Assembly: GCA_951812925.1 (NCBI GenBank)
Contig: OX638371.1
Coordinates: 112,739,124-112,803,123, forward strand
Direction of reading: 5' to 3'
Origin: Calliopum simillimum
Lineage: Eukaryota > Arthropoda > Insecta > Diptera > Lauxaniidae
Length of the DNA stretch: 64,000 nt
Made by a program: the position numbers and the translations under genes. Of this stretch, positions 44,801 through 57,499 are shown in pieces. The notes beneath the pieces were generated by a model. That model ran no database searches. It was not told the DNA's origin and saw only the letters and a list, made by a program, of their open reading frames with translations. Position 1 is the first letter of the stretch. Every line of letters starts with the position of its first letter.

Positions 44801-46536
44801 AATTTTATTTCAGGGTACGTGCTTTTAGAAAAAAATTTTATTTTAGGTGTCATAAAAGCTTTTCTTCTTTTTTAATGCCAACCCTGCTTGTTTTTATTTT
44901 AAATATTTTTATTTAAAATTAAATTTTATTATAATTATTTTGCGATACTCAAAATTGTGTTATCTTTTACAGTTTCCAAGTTATGAGTTTTTGAAGTTGT
45001 TCAATGTTGTGTTTATCATGAGTTGTTGGTGCACTATCGTTACCATATAGGGTTGCCACCGTCCGGAAGGTATATTGTTTTAATAGCCCATAATGAAATT
45101 TTTTTTAGAATATTTTTAGAGTATGTATTACCCATTTTAACCAAGTTTTTGGAAAAAAAGTCAAAAAAACACATAAGAACGCGATCCATTAGGATGTAGA
45201 CTTAATTTTGCGAAGGAATAATAACTTTTTTTTGTTTTTTATCAGAAAAAAATAGGCTAGCAAAGCTAAAGCACTACACTGGTTTTAATGTATTTCGGTT
45301 TGGAGATGCTGTAAGCCTTTTGCATACAAAAAAAAAATATCACTACGAGTATTGAATTCTGTCAATACTCAATGCTCTGGCTTCCTTTTATACAAAAATG
45401 TACTCGGAAAAGTGTATCCAACTTCAGGTGAATGTCCAAAATTTGGTTATGCATTTGAAATGTAGGTACTTGCAGTTATCAAAATGAAACTGCTGAAATG
45501 CCAATCCAACTTGCTTCTTTTCACCACTTCCATCTTTGCTATATGGTGCGTTTGTGTACATCATAGTGAAAGAAAATTACTTGACATTTTTTATTATTTT
45601 TCTTTTTCACCACATCGATTTCTGCATTGGTGTCTGATCAAAAATCTACACCTGAATAGAATGTACTTTGCGCATCGAGAATTTAATTCGGCTGCACCGA
45701 ATGAGAACTTATTTATTACATAAATATTTTGTAAAACATAATTTTGTTTATCTAAACACATATACGAGTACGTACTCACATTTCAAGTAGTATATTTAAT
45801 TCTTTTCTAATTATCTTTTTCGTTTGCATTTTATTTTAATGAGTTTCTACTACCTTAGACTTTGTTCGTTATGATTCATGTTAATCTTGTTAGCCTGATG
45901 GCTTTGAGCATTTGCAGGCTTCGTTAGAGCGTCAATTTTTGTTTCTGAACATTTCGGTACAAATTGTTTTACAACTTTTTTCCTTTTGTTTTTTTCTTAG
46001 TAAAGCTACTTTTCAAAAAAATTGTTCATAAAGTTTTGTTGTTTTTTTTTTGCACAAAATAAGCTTAGTTAATTGTTTCGTAGGCAATTTTTTTAAGAGG
46101 TCATTTTAAGTAAAATTTCTTTTTAAATTAAATTTTCCCATGTTGCCTTGAGTTATGTTAAAAAATAAAGTTTCAATTAAGAAAAAAAAAAATCTTTTTG
46201 TAATCAGCATAACAGTTTAAAGGTGTTATTTTATTTTTAAAATGCTACGAAATTAGTTCTCCCTAAAAGCAAAAACACCAACTATCAAACTTTTGGACAA
46301 TGCTCTTGAGTGGAGAAATCAAACTGTTTCCCACGAATGAAATCGATTTGTTTTAATTTAAATAATTTAGGCAACTGTTTCTGAATGTTCCTTACATAAC
46401 ATATTGTCTATTATGTCCTTTTAAAAGGACTTTGAACTTTACGGGTTTTTATTGCAGAAATCTTTAAATGCGTCAATTCAGACGAAAAAGCCGCGGAGTG
46501 CTATTAAACTTAATGGCGGAAATCCGAAAAGGAAAG
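41851..46536. other. no gene seen (about 4.7 kb)
   Basis: Mostly AT-rich single-copy-looking DNA. 43,268-43,294 is a short (CCTG)n microsatellite. 44,640-44,860 contains AAGATGGCGGCCATTGGAAA and is related in wording to an inverted stretch near 51,550-51,620 (GGCCGCCATCTTGAAA), so a dispersed repeat is likely. A GGGTTGCCACC word lies at about 45,051. No exon, tRNA or signal is recognised. Confidence 0.4.
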
Positions 46537-47387
46537 AAAAATGCACCCTTTTATATTTTTTCAATATATCTAGCGAACGAAGCAAAGTTTCGATTTTATT
46601 TTTTAGAGAAAATTTTTTGTAGAGAATTAAATTTCCCATCGAAATAGCTAATCTAAAAAATTTTAGAAAAAAAAATTGCTTATGCTAAAAATGCGGTTAA
46701 AAAAAAACGAAAAATTTTCGATTTCTTGGATTTTTCTATTTTATCCATAACTTTTTTAGGGTAAGAGATAGGTAAGTTAGAAATAAAAAAAAATTTTAGG
46801 TTAAAATTGATCGTAATATGGCCACTCGAGCATGGAAATTTTGTTTATGCGTTCCGAAAAAAAGTTTTTATTGAGAACAAAGGTGTCTTACGAAAAAATT
46901 CCATAAGACCAAAGGATCTTAAAATCGTCCAAGAAATACGTGTGAATTTTTGGAACTTTTTTAATATTTTTTTAGACCAATTTTTGAAAAATTTTAAAAT
47001 GTCTCCAAAAATTATGAAAAAAATTATAGGTTTTCCTTAGATGATGCTAAGCATTTTTTGCCTCATACACTTTTTGGCATGACACCTTTGTTTTGAATAG
47101 AAACTGTTTTTCCGACCGCATGAACAAAATTTCAATGTTCGAGCGGCCATATTACGGTCAATTACTAAACTAAAAATTTTTTAAAGGAAATTTTATCTTC
47201 TTTTTTATATTGTGCTACGTCTTTACCAATTTCTGACACTAAAAAAGCATTTTTAGCATGAGCAATTTTTAAAATTTTTGAGATAAGTTTTTTCAATGGG
47301 AAATTTAATTTTCTACAAAAAACTATCTCTAAAAAATATCGAAACTTTGCTTCGTTCGCTAGATATATTGAAAAAGTTGCATTTTCA
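46537..47387. mobile_element. foldback-type palindrome (about 850 bp)
   Basis: The left arm (TCAATATATCTAGCGAACGA, AAATTTCCCATCGAAATAGC, TGATCGTAATATGGCC, CATGGAAATTTTGTTTATGC, AACAAAGGTGTCTTACGA) is mirrored in order on the right (GGCATGACACCTTTGTTTTG, CATGAACAAAATTTCAATG, GGCCATATTACGGTCA, AATGGGAAATTTAATTTTC, CTTCGTTCGCTAGATATATTG). The centre is near 46,960. Open frames inside, on both strands, are by-products of this symmetry. No target duplication could be fixed. Confidence 0.75.
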
Positions 47388-49085
47388 TCCCCATCTTCGA
47401 TTCCTACCATCTAATTTATTTATTTATTTATTTGAGTCTTTGGATAGTAACAACCCTTACAGACTGGAACAATTGAAATTAAATATATGAAAATAATTGA
47501 TATAAACTTATAGCATTTTCTTTTCTAAAAAAAATGTTACCTTTTTTTAAATAAGAATACAACAAAAAAGTTCATACAAATCACAAAAAAAATTTTCTCT
47601 CACAATTGTGACATTTGTTTTTATTTAATTTAATAAATTTGAATTCAATCAAATGTTTGTAAATAAAAAACCAAATAAAAACTTTCAATATCATCTGTTT
47701 GTGAAAAATCAAAATTCAAAATTCTCACCCCGTCGATTGAAAATAGTTTAAAAATGTAACACTTTTGCCTGCTCAGAGGGCAACAATTTTAGAAAATTTT
47801 AGAAAAGAACATAATATTTTGACAGCCTTCGCACGGGGCAGAAAAAGTGTAACATTTTTTTGAGAACAGAAAACGACATTAAATACAATGAAAATTTAAT
47901 CAAGCTAAGAGCCTAAGCAGTATAGATTTAAATTGAGCTTTATTCAAACAAAAATCAATTGAAATATCTATTGAAATATATAATTCGTTTAACAATAAAA
48001 GAGTTCTATTTAATAGCACTATGCCGTTTTTTCATCTTAAATGACCCATTTACCGATGTTCACGTCGCAAACAAATAGTCGCTAGCGACACTTTGGTTGC
48101 GCCGTGACTTTCACTGATCATGCCCTTAACATGCTATTGTGAACGCGCCCTTGTTGCAGTGCTGTCAACAACAGCATGTCAAATGACATATGAACAATGC
48201 GTGACAATGGACTTTTTCATTGCCACCTCATTCCTTTTCTATGCGTTTTTTGTCATTTCTTCAAAATCTTCTGACATCAGTGGCTCGAGTCATTTTTGCT
48301 TAAAACTAAAAAGAAAAATTAAAAACCTAAAGTAACTTAAAATTATAAATAAAACTAAAATAAATTAGAATAAATTAATTGTAATGAAAAACGGAAAATA
48401 AGGAGTTTTTAATTGAGACAAGCTGGTGGGTGCATATAATTTCTGAGACATTTGTGAGACAAGGTGTACAGTGGTCTATAAGAGAGCGCTAGCCAGTCAT
48501 AACTCCGAAAATTTGTGTATTAAAAGTAATATTTTAAGTTAAAGTTAAATATCTACATAACATATTTCAAGTAACAGAATACAAAGAAATAATACCATTT
48601 CTGAGCTTACGCGTCTTAAACTTGATGAATTCAGAAAACGGTAATTTTTTAAAAAAATCTTTTAAAATATGTGAAAGTTTAAATGAATGCATCTTTAAAA
48701 CGAAATAATCTTACCTCCTGAAACTTATAGTAAGAATAATTTGATCTATTTTCTGAAGATTTGCGTACTTTTATGTTAGTTTTTTTAATACGAAAAGGAT
48801 ATCCGGATCATCACAAAAAATCTCTAATTTCATTTCCCAAATTTAGGAATTTTGCACTCTGTAGACTATAACTAAAATGTTGTATAGAGTTGCAACGGCT
48901 AGATCAATTAAATGTATAACATGAGATTTTTTGAAGGTTCTGCGCATTAATCTGGCTCCCCCATCGCACCCCTTCCTGGACTACGATGAGTTTTTCTTCA
49001 GCGACTTTTCTGTATTCTTGCAACGCTCCAGCTGCGTAAAACTAATAACAGCCAATCTGTTTGAGATGAAGCATTGAAATTCGAG
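47388..49085. other. no gene seen
   Basis: AT-rich DNA with an (ATTT)n run at about 47,412-47,432. 48,060-48,300 has slightly higher GC but no recognisable exon. Confidence 0.4.
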
Positions 49086-49445
49086 ATCTGAAATAGTATT
49101 GGTAGCATCTACTTATTTTTTGAAAGTGGGCGTGGTCGGGTTAAGGACACGCCCACTTCCCATATAACCAAAAATTTGAAATCGCCATAACTTCGTAAGC
49201 ATTTGAGGTAAAAAAAAATATTAAATATCTGAGATGGTATTAATAGCATTAAGACACTTCGTATAAATGGACGTGATCAAGTCGAGGACACACCCTCCTC
49301 CTATGTAACCAAAAATTTTGGATCGCCATAGCTTTGTGAATATTTCAGGTACAACAATAATATTTAATATCTGATTTAGTATTGATAGCATTAAAACATT
49401 TGATGAAAATGGGCGTGATCGGGTCAAGGACACGCCCACCAAAAC
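49086..49445 (+). repeat. about 2.5 tandem copies of a 141-bp unit with a GGGCGTG hairpin
   Basis: Units start at about 49,086, 49,227 and 49,369 (ATCTGARATRG-like, then ATTGATAGCATTAA-like). Each carries a hairpin. In the first it is GTGGGCGTG...CACGCCCAC, a perfect 9-bp stem. The second unit has lost pairing (GGACGTGATC...GGACACACCC), and the third has regained GGGCGTG...CACGCCC. The shared segment TAACCAAAAATTTK and ATCGCCATARCTT follows. Confidence 0.8.
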
Positions 49446-49739
49446 CAAAATTGAAGATGAAAGAACAACAGTGTCTTTTTTCTCTTTTTCTGTTATTTCA
49501 AAACTATGAGGCTAGCTTTTTAAATTATTAAAATTGTATTTAATACCATAAAAGGAGTTCATCTATATATATGACATTTTATGCCATAGGTTTTTCCCAT
49601 CACTTAAAGGTTTTCGTGTTCTTTATTTCTTTCAAAAGATGCCGGTGGTAAGGCATACGAAACACATACCTAAAGAACTTTATATATCAAATTATTATTC
49701 ATCTTGCTGATGTTTTTTATGTAATTAGTATATGTACTA

Positions 49740-50037
49740 TGATATTTTTGTGTGCCTCCATTTTGGATCCGCCATTTTGCTTACAAAAAAGATGATACCG
49801 AATTCAAAATCAGCGACTTCAAAAACCCCTTTAGCCACAATTTTGTCGTGATATAATTAATTTTTAAGGAAATTGTCCGCCATTTTGGATCCGTCATTTT
49901 GATTTTGAAAAAATCGTTTTCAGATTTAGAATCAGCAACCTTCAGAACATAAAAGCTAATATTTTTTTTTATAAAAAATAACCAGGAAAGAATTATGACC
50001 AGCTAGAATAGCATTCTAGAGCACTGTGCGGTGTGGC
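49740..50037. repeat. fragment of the CACACTGG element family
   Basis: Two CCGCCATTTTG-type blocks (about 49,769 and 49,878) with AAAATCAGCGACTTCAAAAA and AGAATCAGCAACC, then GACCAGCTAGAATAGCATTC and CACTGTGCGGTGTGGCGG. This is the same order as the right half of 28,365-29,391. The left half is missing or unrecognisable. Confidence 0.55.
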
Positions 50038-52327
50038 GGAATACTTTCTAAGATTTTTGGAGGCAGAGACGCGAAGGTATAGTTTGGCGACATCGTTGAG
50101 ACAAGATGTTGCATTCGACCAAGGGTGAGTCTCTTAGCGATACACATCAACAACCGATTTCTGTAATAAAAACCTGTAAATGTCTTAATTCCTTTTTGGC
50201 ATGTTTTTTAGTACATAATCACTAGGCTATTTTTTTTTAAATAAATAAATTTTTTATAAAAAACTATAAAAATGGAAAAAAATGGTGTACCGAATACTTT
50301 ATTTATTTAAATTTTCCTTGTAATTTCATCACAGCTCACGCAGAATTGTTTTTTTTTTTACTAGAGACCTTTAGTATGAGCAGACACTATTGACACATTT
50401 CTGTATAAAACATCAACTTGTTGAAATTGTAGCGTTTTTATTGCCAGTGCACTTTAATTCTTGTATTTTCATTATTGATGAACTGACAATTTCAGCTTGG
50501 AAAGTCTGTAAAATTGTCTTAATAAGCTTGATTTATTGAACACAACACGCACGTGGGTGCTATGTAGTGAACACAAAAAAACAATTTTTTATATTTCAGT
50601 CTCAGTAAACTGAGCTGCGTAATTTATTGTCAAGGACAAACATGGAACTTCAAATTAAAATGATTTATTTTGCTTTTTTTAGAATTTATTTTTATATTTT
50701 TATTTTTTTTTATGAAACAAAGAAAAAATGTCACATAGTTACGAATGATGAAATTTGCTTTCCTACTTGTTACATTTTAATGTACATATGTACAATCGAG
50801 CAATAAAATAGAATGCTTTTTTTGAAGTATTCTTTTTGTAACAAATATTTATGAAATATTCAAGTGCAGCATTTTGAACATTCGATTGCTAAAAATGAAA
50901 TAAAATCGTACACCCATTGTTGCAAAAAACTACATATCATCAATAAACGCAAGGAAATTGTTTGATATGCTCAGTTTCATGCAATTCCGATTCCGTTTTT
51001 GGTAAATTGTCAATTACGTGTTGTTAACGAACAAAGTTAAGTAATTATTGATTACGGTTAATTCAACATGTACTTACTACTTTGGACAATAAAAAATTTA
51101 ATCAAAGCAAAAGAACATTAAGTCTCTTCATGGGAATTTTTCGACTTAAGCGATAATTAAATTGCTTTTTTTATTGTGACGACGAGATGATTGCGTCTCT
51201 AGCATTCTTAATGTTGCCTACTTACATGGAGGAAAATAATATAATTTTTTCTTCCATGTAAGTAGAAAAAATTAAGTAATAATAAACAATATTTATTAAA
51301 TACTAGCATATCCCTGTATGCATTGCCAATTTTTTCCATGAAAATTATTTATTTCGGTACCACAATTATTACCAAATTTTTGAGGACTGAAAAATAATTG
51401 TAATAAAATTTACTTTTAAATAAAAATATTTAAAAAAAAAAAAATAAAAAGGGTGCTCCAAGCCCCAAAATGGATTTGAAAAAGGAAAAAGGTTTTTAAT
51501 CAACCCAAAATAATTTTATTTTCAAATATGGGAGTATCCAAAGGTTGGATCGAACTTCCTATGGCCGCCATCTTGAAAATTTTCGGAATTTCGGAAAATC
51601 ATTGTACCACAGTAATATGTGTGTCTAATACTAACTTTTCACCAATTTTTATAGAAATCGGAGATGTCATGTTGAATCTTGGTCGATAACACAAAGAAAG
51701 TCTCAGGTACGATTAACAAATTTTTTTTAGGGGCGTAACTCTGTTTTCTTTTCAATTGAACAATATTCAATCCGGCGGACCTTACATACACAAAATTTTA
51801 GTTAATTTAATAGGTATATGAATAAAGTATTTTCAGAGATTTTATGAATTAAATTTTAAGGGGGTGTGGGACCGCCCTATTTTTTCGAATATAACCTAGC
51901 ATTTACTTATGCTAAAATCCTGTGAAAATTTTATTAAAATCGGTTTTTTTAGTTTCCGAGTTCATATGAAACAAATACACGAAGGAGATATGGCACCTCC
52001 AGTTGATATGACACCCCTTTTAATTTAAACATTTGCTCCTTTAACAGCATTCAGATAAAGACTAAATTTAGATCGATTGCGTTAAAGACTTCGTTGTGAA
52101 TAGCTTGCTTGGCTGTCGTTACTATAATTACTTGTGTGCGGGATTTAAAAAAAAAAAGTGGGAATTTCTAAGGCGGCAGAGCTGTGAGTTTTTAATACAG
52201 CTATATGGTACACAAATCAAAATTAACAGAATTGAATGCGATCTCGTTCTAGCATAAGTACGAGCGCGAGTGAACATATTTATTTTTTTCGTGAAATTTT
52301 TCATTTGGTATATACCAAATAAGAAAA
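50038..52327. other. no gene seen; one short hairpin
   Basis: AT-rich DNA. 51,220-51,263 forms a hairpin (CTTACATGGAGGAAAA paired with TTTTTTCTTCCATGTAAG). 51,540-51,620 matches the 44.7-kb dispersed repeat in inverted orientation. Nothing coding is recognised. Confidence 0.4.
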
Positions 52328-52485
52328 ATGGCATCCAATTCATGAGGATGATACGGTTTGGGTGCCATTCCTCCCTTTTCAGGTGACTAGATATTTGAGA
52401 GTATAAATGCCATCCAATCAATGAGGATAATATGGTTCGGGTGCTATTTCTCCCTATTCATATGATCAAATAGTTGAAAGTACAA
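52328..52485 (+). repeat. 79-bp tandem duplication
   Basis: Two copies of ATGSCATCCAATYMATGAGG followed by ATRATAYGGTTYGGGTGCYA and TTYCTCCCTWTTCA, starting at 52,328 and 52,407. Confidence 0.8.
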
Positions 52486-54092
52486 ATGTGAAGCGCTTGA
52501 ACGTACAGTTAATTCAGAATTGCAGAGTTTTAATTTTATGTGAAGATACTTGCGCAAACCAGTGAACCAGTTAATTGGATCCAATGCGTTGTGTGTCGAA
52601 CGTGGCCACATCAAACATATACGCTTGATAAGAAAAAATGCAAGAATTTAGGCAATAAAAACTTGAAAGCCTCTAAGGGTGCCAAATTATCCATGATATG
52701 GTGCCATAGTCTTTTTTTTATCGAACTTCACTCCATAAAAAATAATGAATAAAAAACCATTTCGCAAACATGTTGACAGTTTTGCACCACTTTAACTGAT
52801 GTTCGTGGAATCCTGGAACGTGAATTTTTCCTAGTTTAAGAAAAACGATTCCAATTGATTTCGTTGTGCTGATTCCAAAACTGGCCACAGAATCTCTCTA
52901 GATTGCCAGGATTTCGAGGTATGCCAACCTAAAAGTGAATAAAACGTAATTTTTGCTGTTTTTAAAATTAAGTTCGAGGACGCTCTATTCCGTAAAATGC
53001 ACTAGAATATCTTGCTCTTCACCTTTCCAAAAAAGTGATGAATGGTCATCAATAATTTTTCTTTGCAAAGTTGTGGCCCATCTAAGATGACATCATGAAA
53101 TCTTATAAAACGTCTATAGCGGCAGGGTTTGAACTTATGCCATCTTAACATGGTTCAATTGGTATATATGGTTTATAAATATATCCTTTTGGGAAAATAT
53201 GACCAAAAAGTACCCAAATTACTCTTGGTATGAATTATGGATATTTCATTATGAACGACTATCTCATGGTTTTCTTTTAAATATTTATCACAAATTAACT
53301 ATTTAATTTTTTCCGGTGCATAACTGGCGAATATACATACTTAATTTTTATGAAAAAGCTTTAAAAAACTGATCTTTTTCGTACCGTAATTTAAATTGTT
53401 CTGCTGCTCTCTTTAAAAATGAAACCAATTGCAATGAATACTAAAATTTTTTTTTTCCACGGTTTTCAAGAATCCTTTGAAATATTAAACCAAAAAAAAA
53501 AACAAAATTAAATTACAAAATTTGCACCTTAAATGCGCTTATGTCGATAGGTAGCTTATGAAAAAAGAATTTCATCTCCATGAAGTAATTAATTCACAGG
53601 TAAAAAAGCAGAAAAAAAAAAAAATTACAAAAAAGAATAAAAACAGGTGGTTTCATTATGCTGAAAAGTTCACACCAGTAACAACACTGTCATATTCTTA
53701 TTAAAAAAGTATTAATGAAGAGCAACACTGGTGTGTAAAGAGGAAAACCGGCGTAAAAGCGAAATTGAGCCTTCACTGTCAACCGTTGCCAGTATTTCAA
53801 GTGTTTTTTCGGTGTGGCTTTATTGCTTCTTGCGGTTGTCTCCTTCAGCTTTATCATCAGCCACTTGAATGAGGATGTTATTTATCGTTTCTTTTTGTTT
53901 GGCGATATTTCTTTTTTTTCTTTAATTTGTCAAAATACTTGAAACTAAAAGCGTGCGCACTTTTGACTTGATACATTTCAAAAAATTTATAAAAAACATA
54001 TATCGTTTTAAACAAATTATGAAGTAGTTTTATAAGGTACAACGTGTTTCAATTTTATTGATATCAAAGTCCGATTGCAGTATTGTACTTTT
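52486..54092. other. no gene seen
   Basis: AT-rich DNA. No element boundary, exon or RNA gene is recognised. Confidence 0.4.
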
Positions 54093-55040
54093 CACACATT
54101 GAGTGCCATGTCGAACATTTGGGTACGACACCTTATACTTCCTGGGGTGCCACGTCGTGCGAAAACGAACTTGAAACCCTGGCAACTGTCTTAAAAATAG
54201 AATGGAATAGTGCCATTAGGATCTAAGGTCCAACTTTTTAACACATTGAGTGCCATGTCGTACATTTGGCTACGCCAAATAATACTTCCTGGGGTGCCAC
54301 GTCGTATGAAAGCCTACTTGAAATACTGGCAACTGTCCTAAAAATAGAATAGTGCTATTAGGTTCCTAGTTCCAACTTTTTAACGCATTGAGTGCCATAT
54401 CGTTCATTTGGGTACGACACCTTATACTTCCTGGGGTGCCACGTCGTACGAAAACGTACTTGAAATACTGGCAACTGAATTAAAAATAGAATAGAATAGT
54501 GCTATCCGGTTCTGAGGGTCAACTTTTTAACACATTGAGTGCCATGTCGTACATTTGGGTACGACACCATATACTCCGTGGGGTCATACAAATACGTACT
54601 TGAAATACTGACAACTGTCTTAAAAATAGAAAAAAATAGTGCTATTAGGTTCTGAGGTCCAACTTTTTAACACATAGATTGCCATGTCGTACATTTGGGT
54701 ACGACACCTAATACTTCCTGGGGTCGTACAAATACGAACTTGAAATACTGGCAACTGTCTTAAAAATAGAATAGCATAGTGCTATTAGGTTCTTAGGTCC
54801 AAATTTTTAACACATTGAGTGCCATGTCGTACATTTGGGTATGGCAACTAATACTTCTTGGGGTGCCACGTCGTATGAAAACGTACTTGAAATACTGGCA
54901 ACTGTCTTAAAAATAGAAAAAAATAGTGCTATTAGGTTCTTAGGTCCAACTTTTGAGCACATTGAGTGCCATGTCGTACATTTGGGTACGCCAACTAATA
55001 CTTCTTGGGGTGCCATGTCGGACGAAAATTTTGCCTCACA
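54093..55040 (+). repeat. tandem repeat, about 144-bp unit, about 6.5 copies
   Basis: Units begin near 54,097, 54,241, 54,385, 54,531, 54,671, 54,811 and 54,958, each with CACATTGAGTGCCATGTCGT or a close variant. Shared parts follow in order: ACATTTGGGTACGACACC, TAATACTTCCTGGGGTGCCA, CGTCGTACGAAAACGTACTT, GAAATACTGGCAACTGTC, TTAAAAATAGAAT, TAGTGCTATTAGGTTC. Most units contain a hairpin GTCGTAC-6 nt-GTACGAC. Units differ by substitutions and indels, and two lack the GCCACGTC piece. Open frames on both strands at 54,807-55,091 derive from the repeat. Confidence 0.92.
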
Positions 55041-56485
55041 ATTCACGCAAGATTTGAATTTGCCGCCATTTGTGCAATAAAGTGTTGTCAACCAAAAAAA
55101 GAAAATTGTTTGGTAACTTATAGCTCAAGGTTAGCAAAAATGGAAGATTAAGATGAAGATGAAGATTTCTCGTCGTGCAGGTCAGTGTCGCTTAAAAATG
55201 TACGACACATAAATGCAGTTATAAAATCAGAAATAAACAGAATAGATCGTTAATGCCTCAGAAATCATTATATACCACTTTTATACTCTCTATATTTTCT
55301 AATAAAAAAAATCTTTGGCCTCCAGGGACGATTTTCATCACTTTCGCTTGACACTCAATGCGTTAAAGAAATTTTAATTTTTAAACTAAGTGATTTAATT
55401 TAAGCTTTCAAATAAAACACAAAAAAGAATTTGATAATTAAATATGTTTATGTTTATATATTTCTCCATGATATAAAAAAAAATTAATTAATTAATTAAC
55501 AACAGTGTCGTACTAATTTAAAAATAACACATGCATGTAAACACCATTAGGCTTTACAGCATAATGACCCCACAAAAAAGGACATTCATTATGGACATAG
55601 TGAATTTTCTTGTTAATAAGTAGGTAATTTTACAAAAACAAAACTTTTCAAAATCTTTTACGTTGCGTAAACAACTTCAGTTATTTACGTGTTTTACTTC
55701 TTACAAAACACAAGTAGTCAGTTAGTTAATTCGCAATGGAAATAGTAGGTACATTGAAATGACGGAAGATTCAGAGAAGCAAATATCAGCTCTTAACGTC
55801 ATTCTCAATGCATAGTATTTTCCACACAGAATAACATTGTTGAGAAGCACATCTTCGGAATCATATGAAATACACTTCCTTGAAATTTGTGCAGAAGCAA
55901 AGATATGATGGGAAATCATATTCGGAATACTTGCTACATTGTAAGCATATTGTTGATTTCCAATGAATTGCTAAAATTAAATGTAAAAACTTATTGACTT
56001 GATATTAGATTCTTAGAAATTTCTACATAAACAAAATATTTATAGGTACTCTCGTATGAAAAGTAATTTGTTTCGATTTATTTCGAGCTTGACTGCAATA
56101 AACCATAAACATTAAAAAGTAAACGACTTGAAAGTACCAACTTTTTTCATATGGCACCCTTAGCAAGGCGATGCGGTAGCTGGTGCGCACTTTAAAATTT
56201 TAATTAAATCACTTGATTGTCAGTCAAAGAGGTGGGGGTATTTTTGCCTACAACCCCTATTTATTTTAGTTAATCAAATGAAAAACAAAAAAAAAAAAAA
56301 AAAAATTTCTAAAAATCTTATTAATTTTCTTTGAAAAATGTTTGATATTTGTGCAAATTAAAAATAACAAACTGTTAAAAATAAAAATAAAAATACAGAG
56401 CGAAAAAATTTTTCTAAAGAAACAATTTTGTTTATGGTAAGGATAGGTGATGGTAAAGGCTTCAAAGCTTACAAAAAATGAATTT
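55041..56485. other. no gene seen
   Basis: AT-rich DNA with an (ATTA)n run at about 55,483-55,498 and a long A-run at about 56,286. A minus-strand 65-codon frame at 55,722-55,919 is not recognisable. Confidence 0.4.
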
Positions 56486-56869
56486 GAGGCCTGTTCCGTT
56501 ATCCGTGTGGTTTCAATTACTTTTCATTTAGGAGGTTTTTTGAAGAAAACGGTGAGTCACACGATAAAAAGTATCGGAATATTTTTTGTGGAGGATTACA
56601 GGTTCTACGAATAATATTGATTCATATTAACGAAATAGTAAGCGTTTAGGAAATATTCGCTATAACCAAATTTTTCGACTTTTTGCGGTATTTTAAGATT
56701 TTTTCCTAAACTGTGACTTTTTCGCTAATGCAAATCAACATTATTTGTAAAACCCAAAATTCTTCACAAAAAAGGTTATAACACTTTTTATCGTGTGGCT
56801 CACCATTTTCATCAAAAAGGCTTTCAAATGAAAAGTAATTGAAACCACGCGGATTTCGTAACAGGCCTG
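56486..56869. mobile_element. CAGGCCTG-ended MITE, second copy, TTT target duplication
   Basis: Left end GAGGCCTGTTCCGTTATCC with GTGTGGTTTCAATTACTTTT. Right end AAAAGTAATTGAAACCACGC followed by GGATTTCGTAACAGGCCTG. Flanks are TTT on both sides (56,483-56,485 and 56,870-56,872). Inner inverted blocks include GTGAGTCACACGATAAAAAG / CTTTTTATCGTGTGGCTCAC. Same family as 11,035-11,412, and also with a 3-bp duplication. Confidence 0.85.
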
Positions 56870-57051
56870 TTTGATTTTGCTTCGGACTTAATATTTTGGT
56901 GATTCTCCAAAAAATTTACTTTTAAATGTTCCGGGGCTGAAACCATGTTTAAATTTCTGATATTTTAACTAATTAATACAGTTTAGCCGTAACAGCGTTT
57001 TCTTTAAATGTTGATTCAAGGCGCATCTCAACTACGAATAAAAGGGGATTA

Positions 57052-57236
57052 CAGTGAAAGTCGCCTATAACGACTCCGCTTGTAACGTCGAACCGCTTTT
57101 AACGACCATTTATTTCTCAGTTGTTTGGTTGGTTTCTTCATAAACCTTATGAGCATTTTGTCGGTTCCAACGACCACCGGTTAAAGCGACCGGTTTTACG
57201 CGGTCCCTTGACCGTCGTTATAAGTGACTTTCACTG
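57052..57236. mobile_element. 185-bp pogo-like MITE
   Basis: Termini CAGTGAAAGTCGCCTATAAC and TTATAAGTGACTTTCACTG, flanked by TA on each side (57,050-57,051 and 57,237-57,238). CAGT-starting ends with TA duplication fit pogo/Tigger-type elements. The GC-rich interior has AACGACC and ACGACYRCCGG repeats. No ORF. Confidence 0.75.
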
Positions 57237-57499
57237 TATATCTGTGCAAAGATGGTAAAACTAGGTATCGAGCATTTTTTGTGAAAATGAGTTGTGTACT
57301 TGGTTCAGGGTATTGTTCTCAATGGGATCTACAGGCTGGCAAAACCAGATTTACTCTAAGAGCTGTAGTTCCTAAAAATTTCATTCCAACTAAAAATTAA
57401 AATTTGCTCCCCTGAAAAATAATGGAAGCATGCGATGCCTACCTAGTTGTGCCATCTTTGCACAAATATTATAATAGGAATAGGCTTATTGCAACAGCG

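Noticed and set aside
54807..55091. Open frames on both strands with repeated WHSMC / APQEVLV-like peptides
   Set aside because: They follow the 144-bp tandem repeat; other units are frameshifted, so no protein selection is visible.
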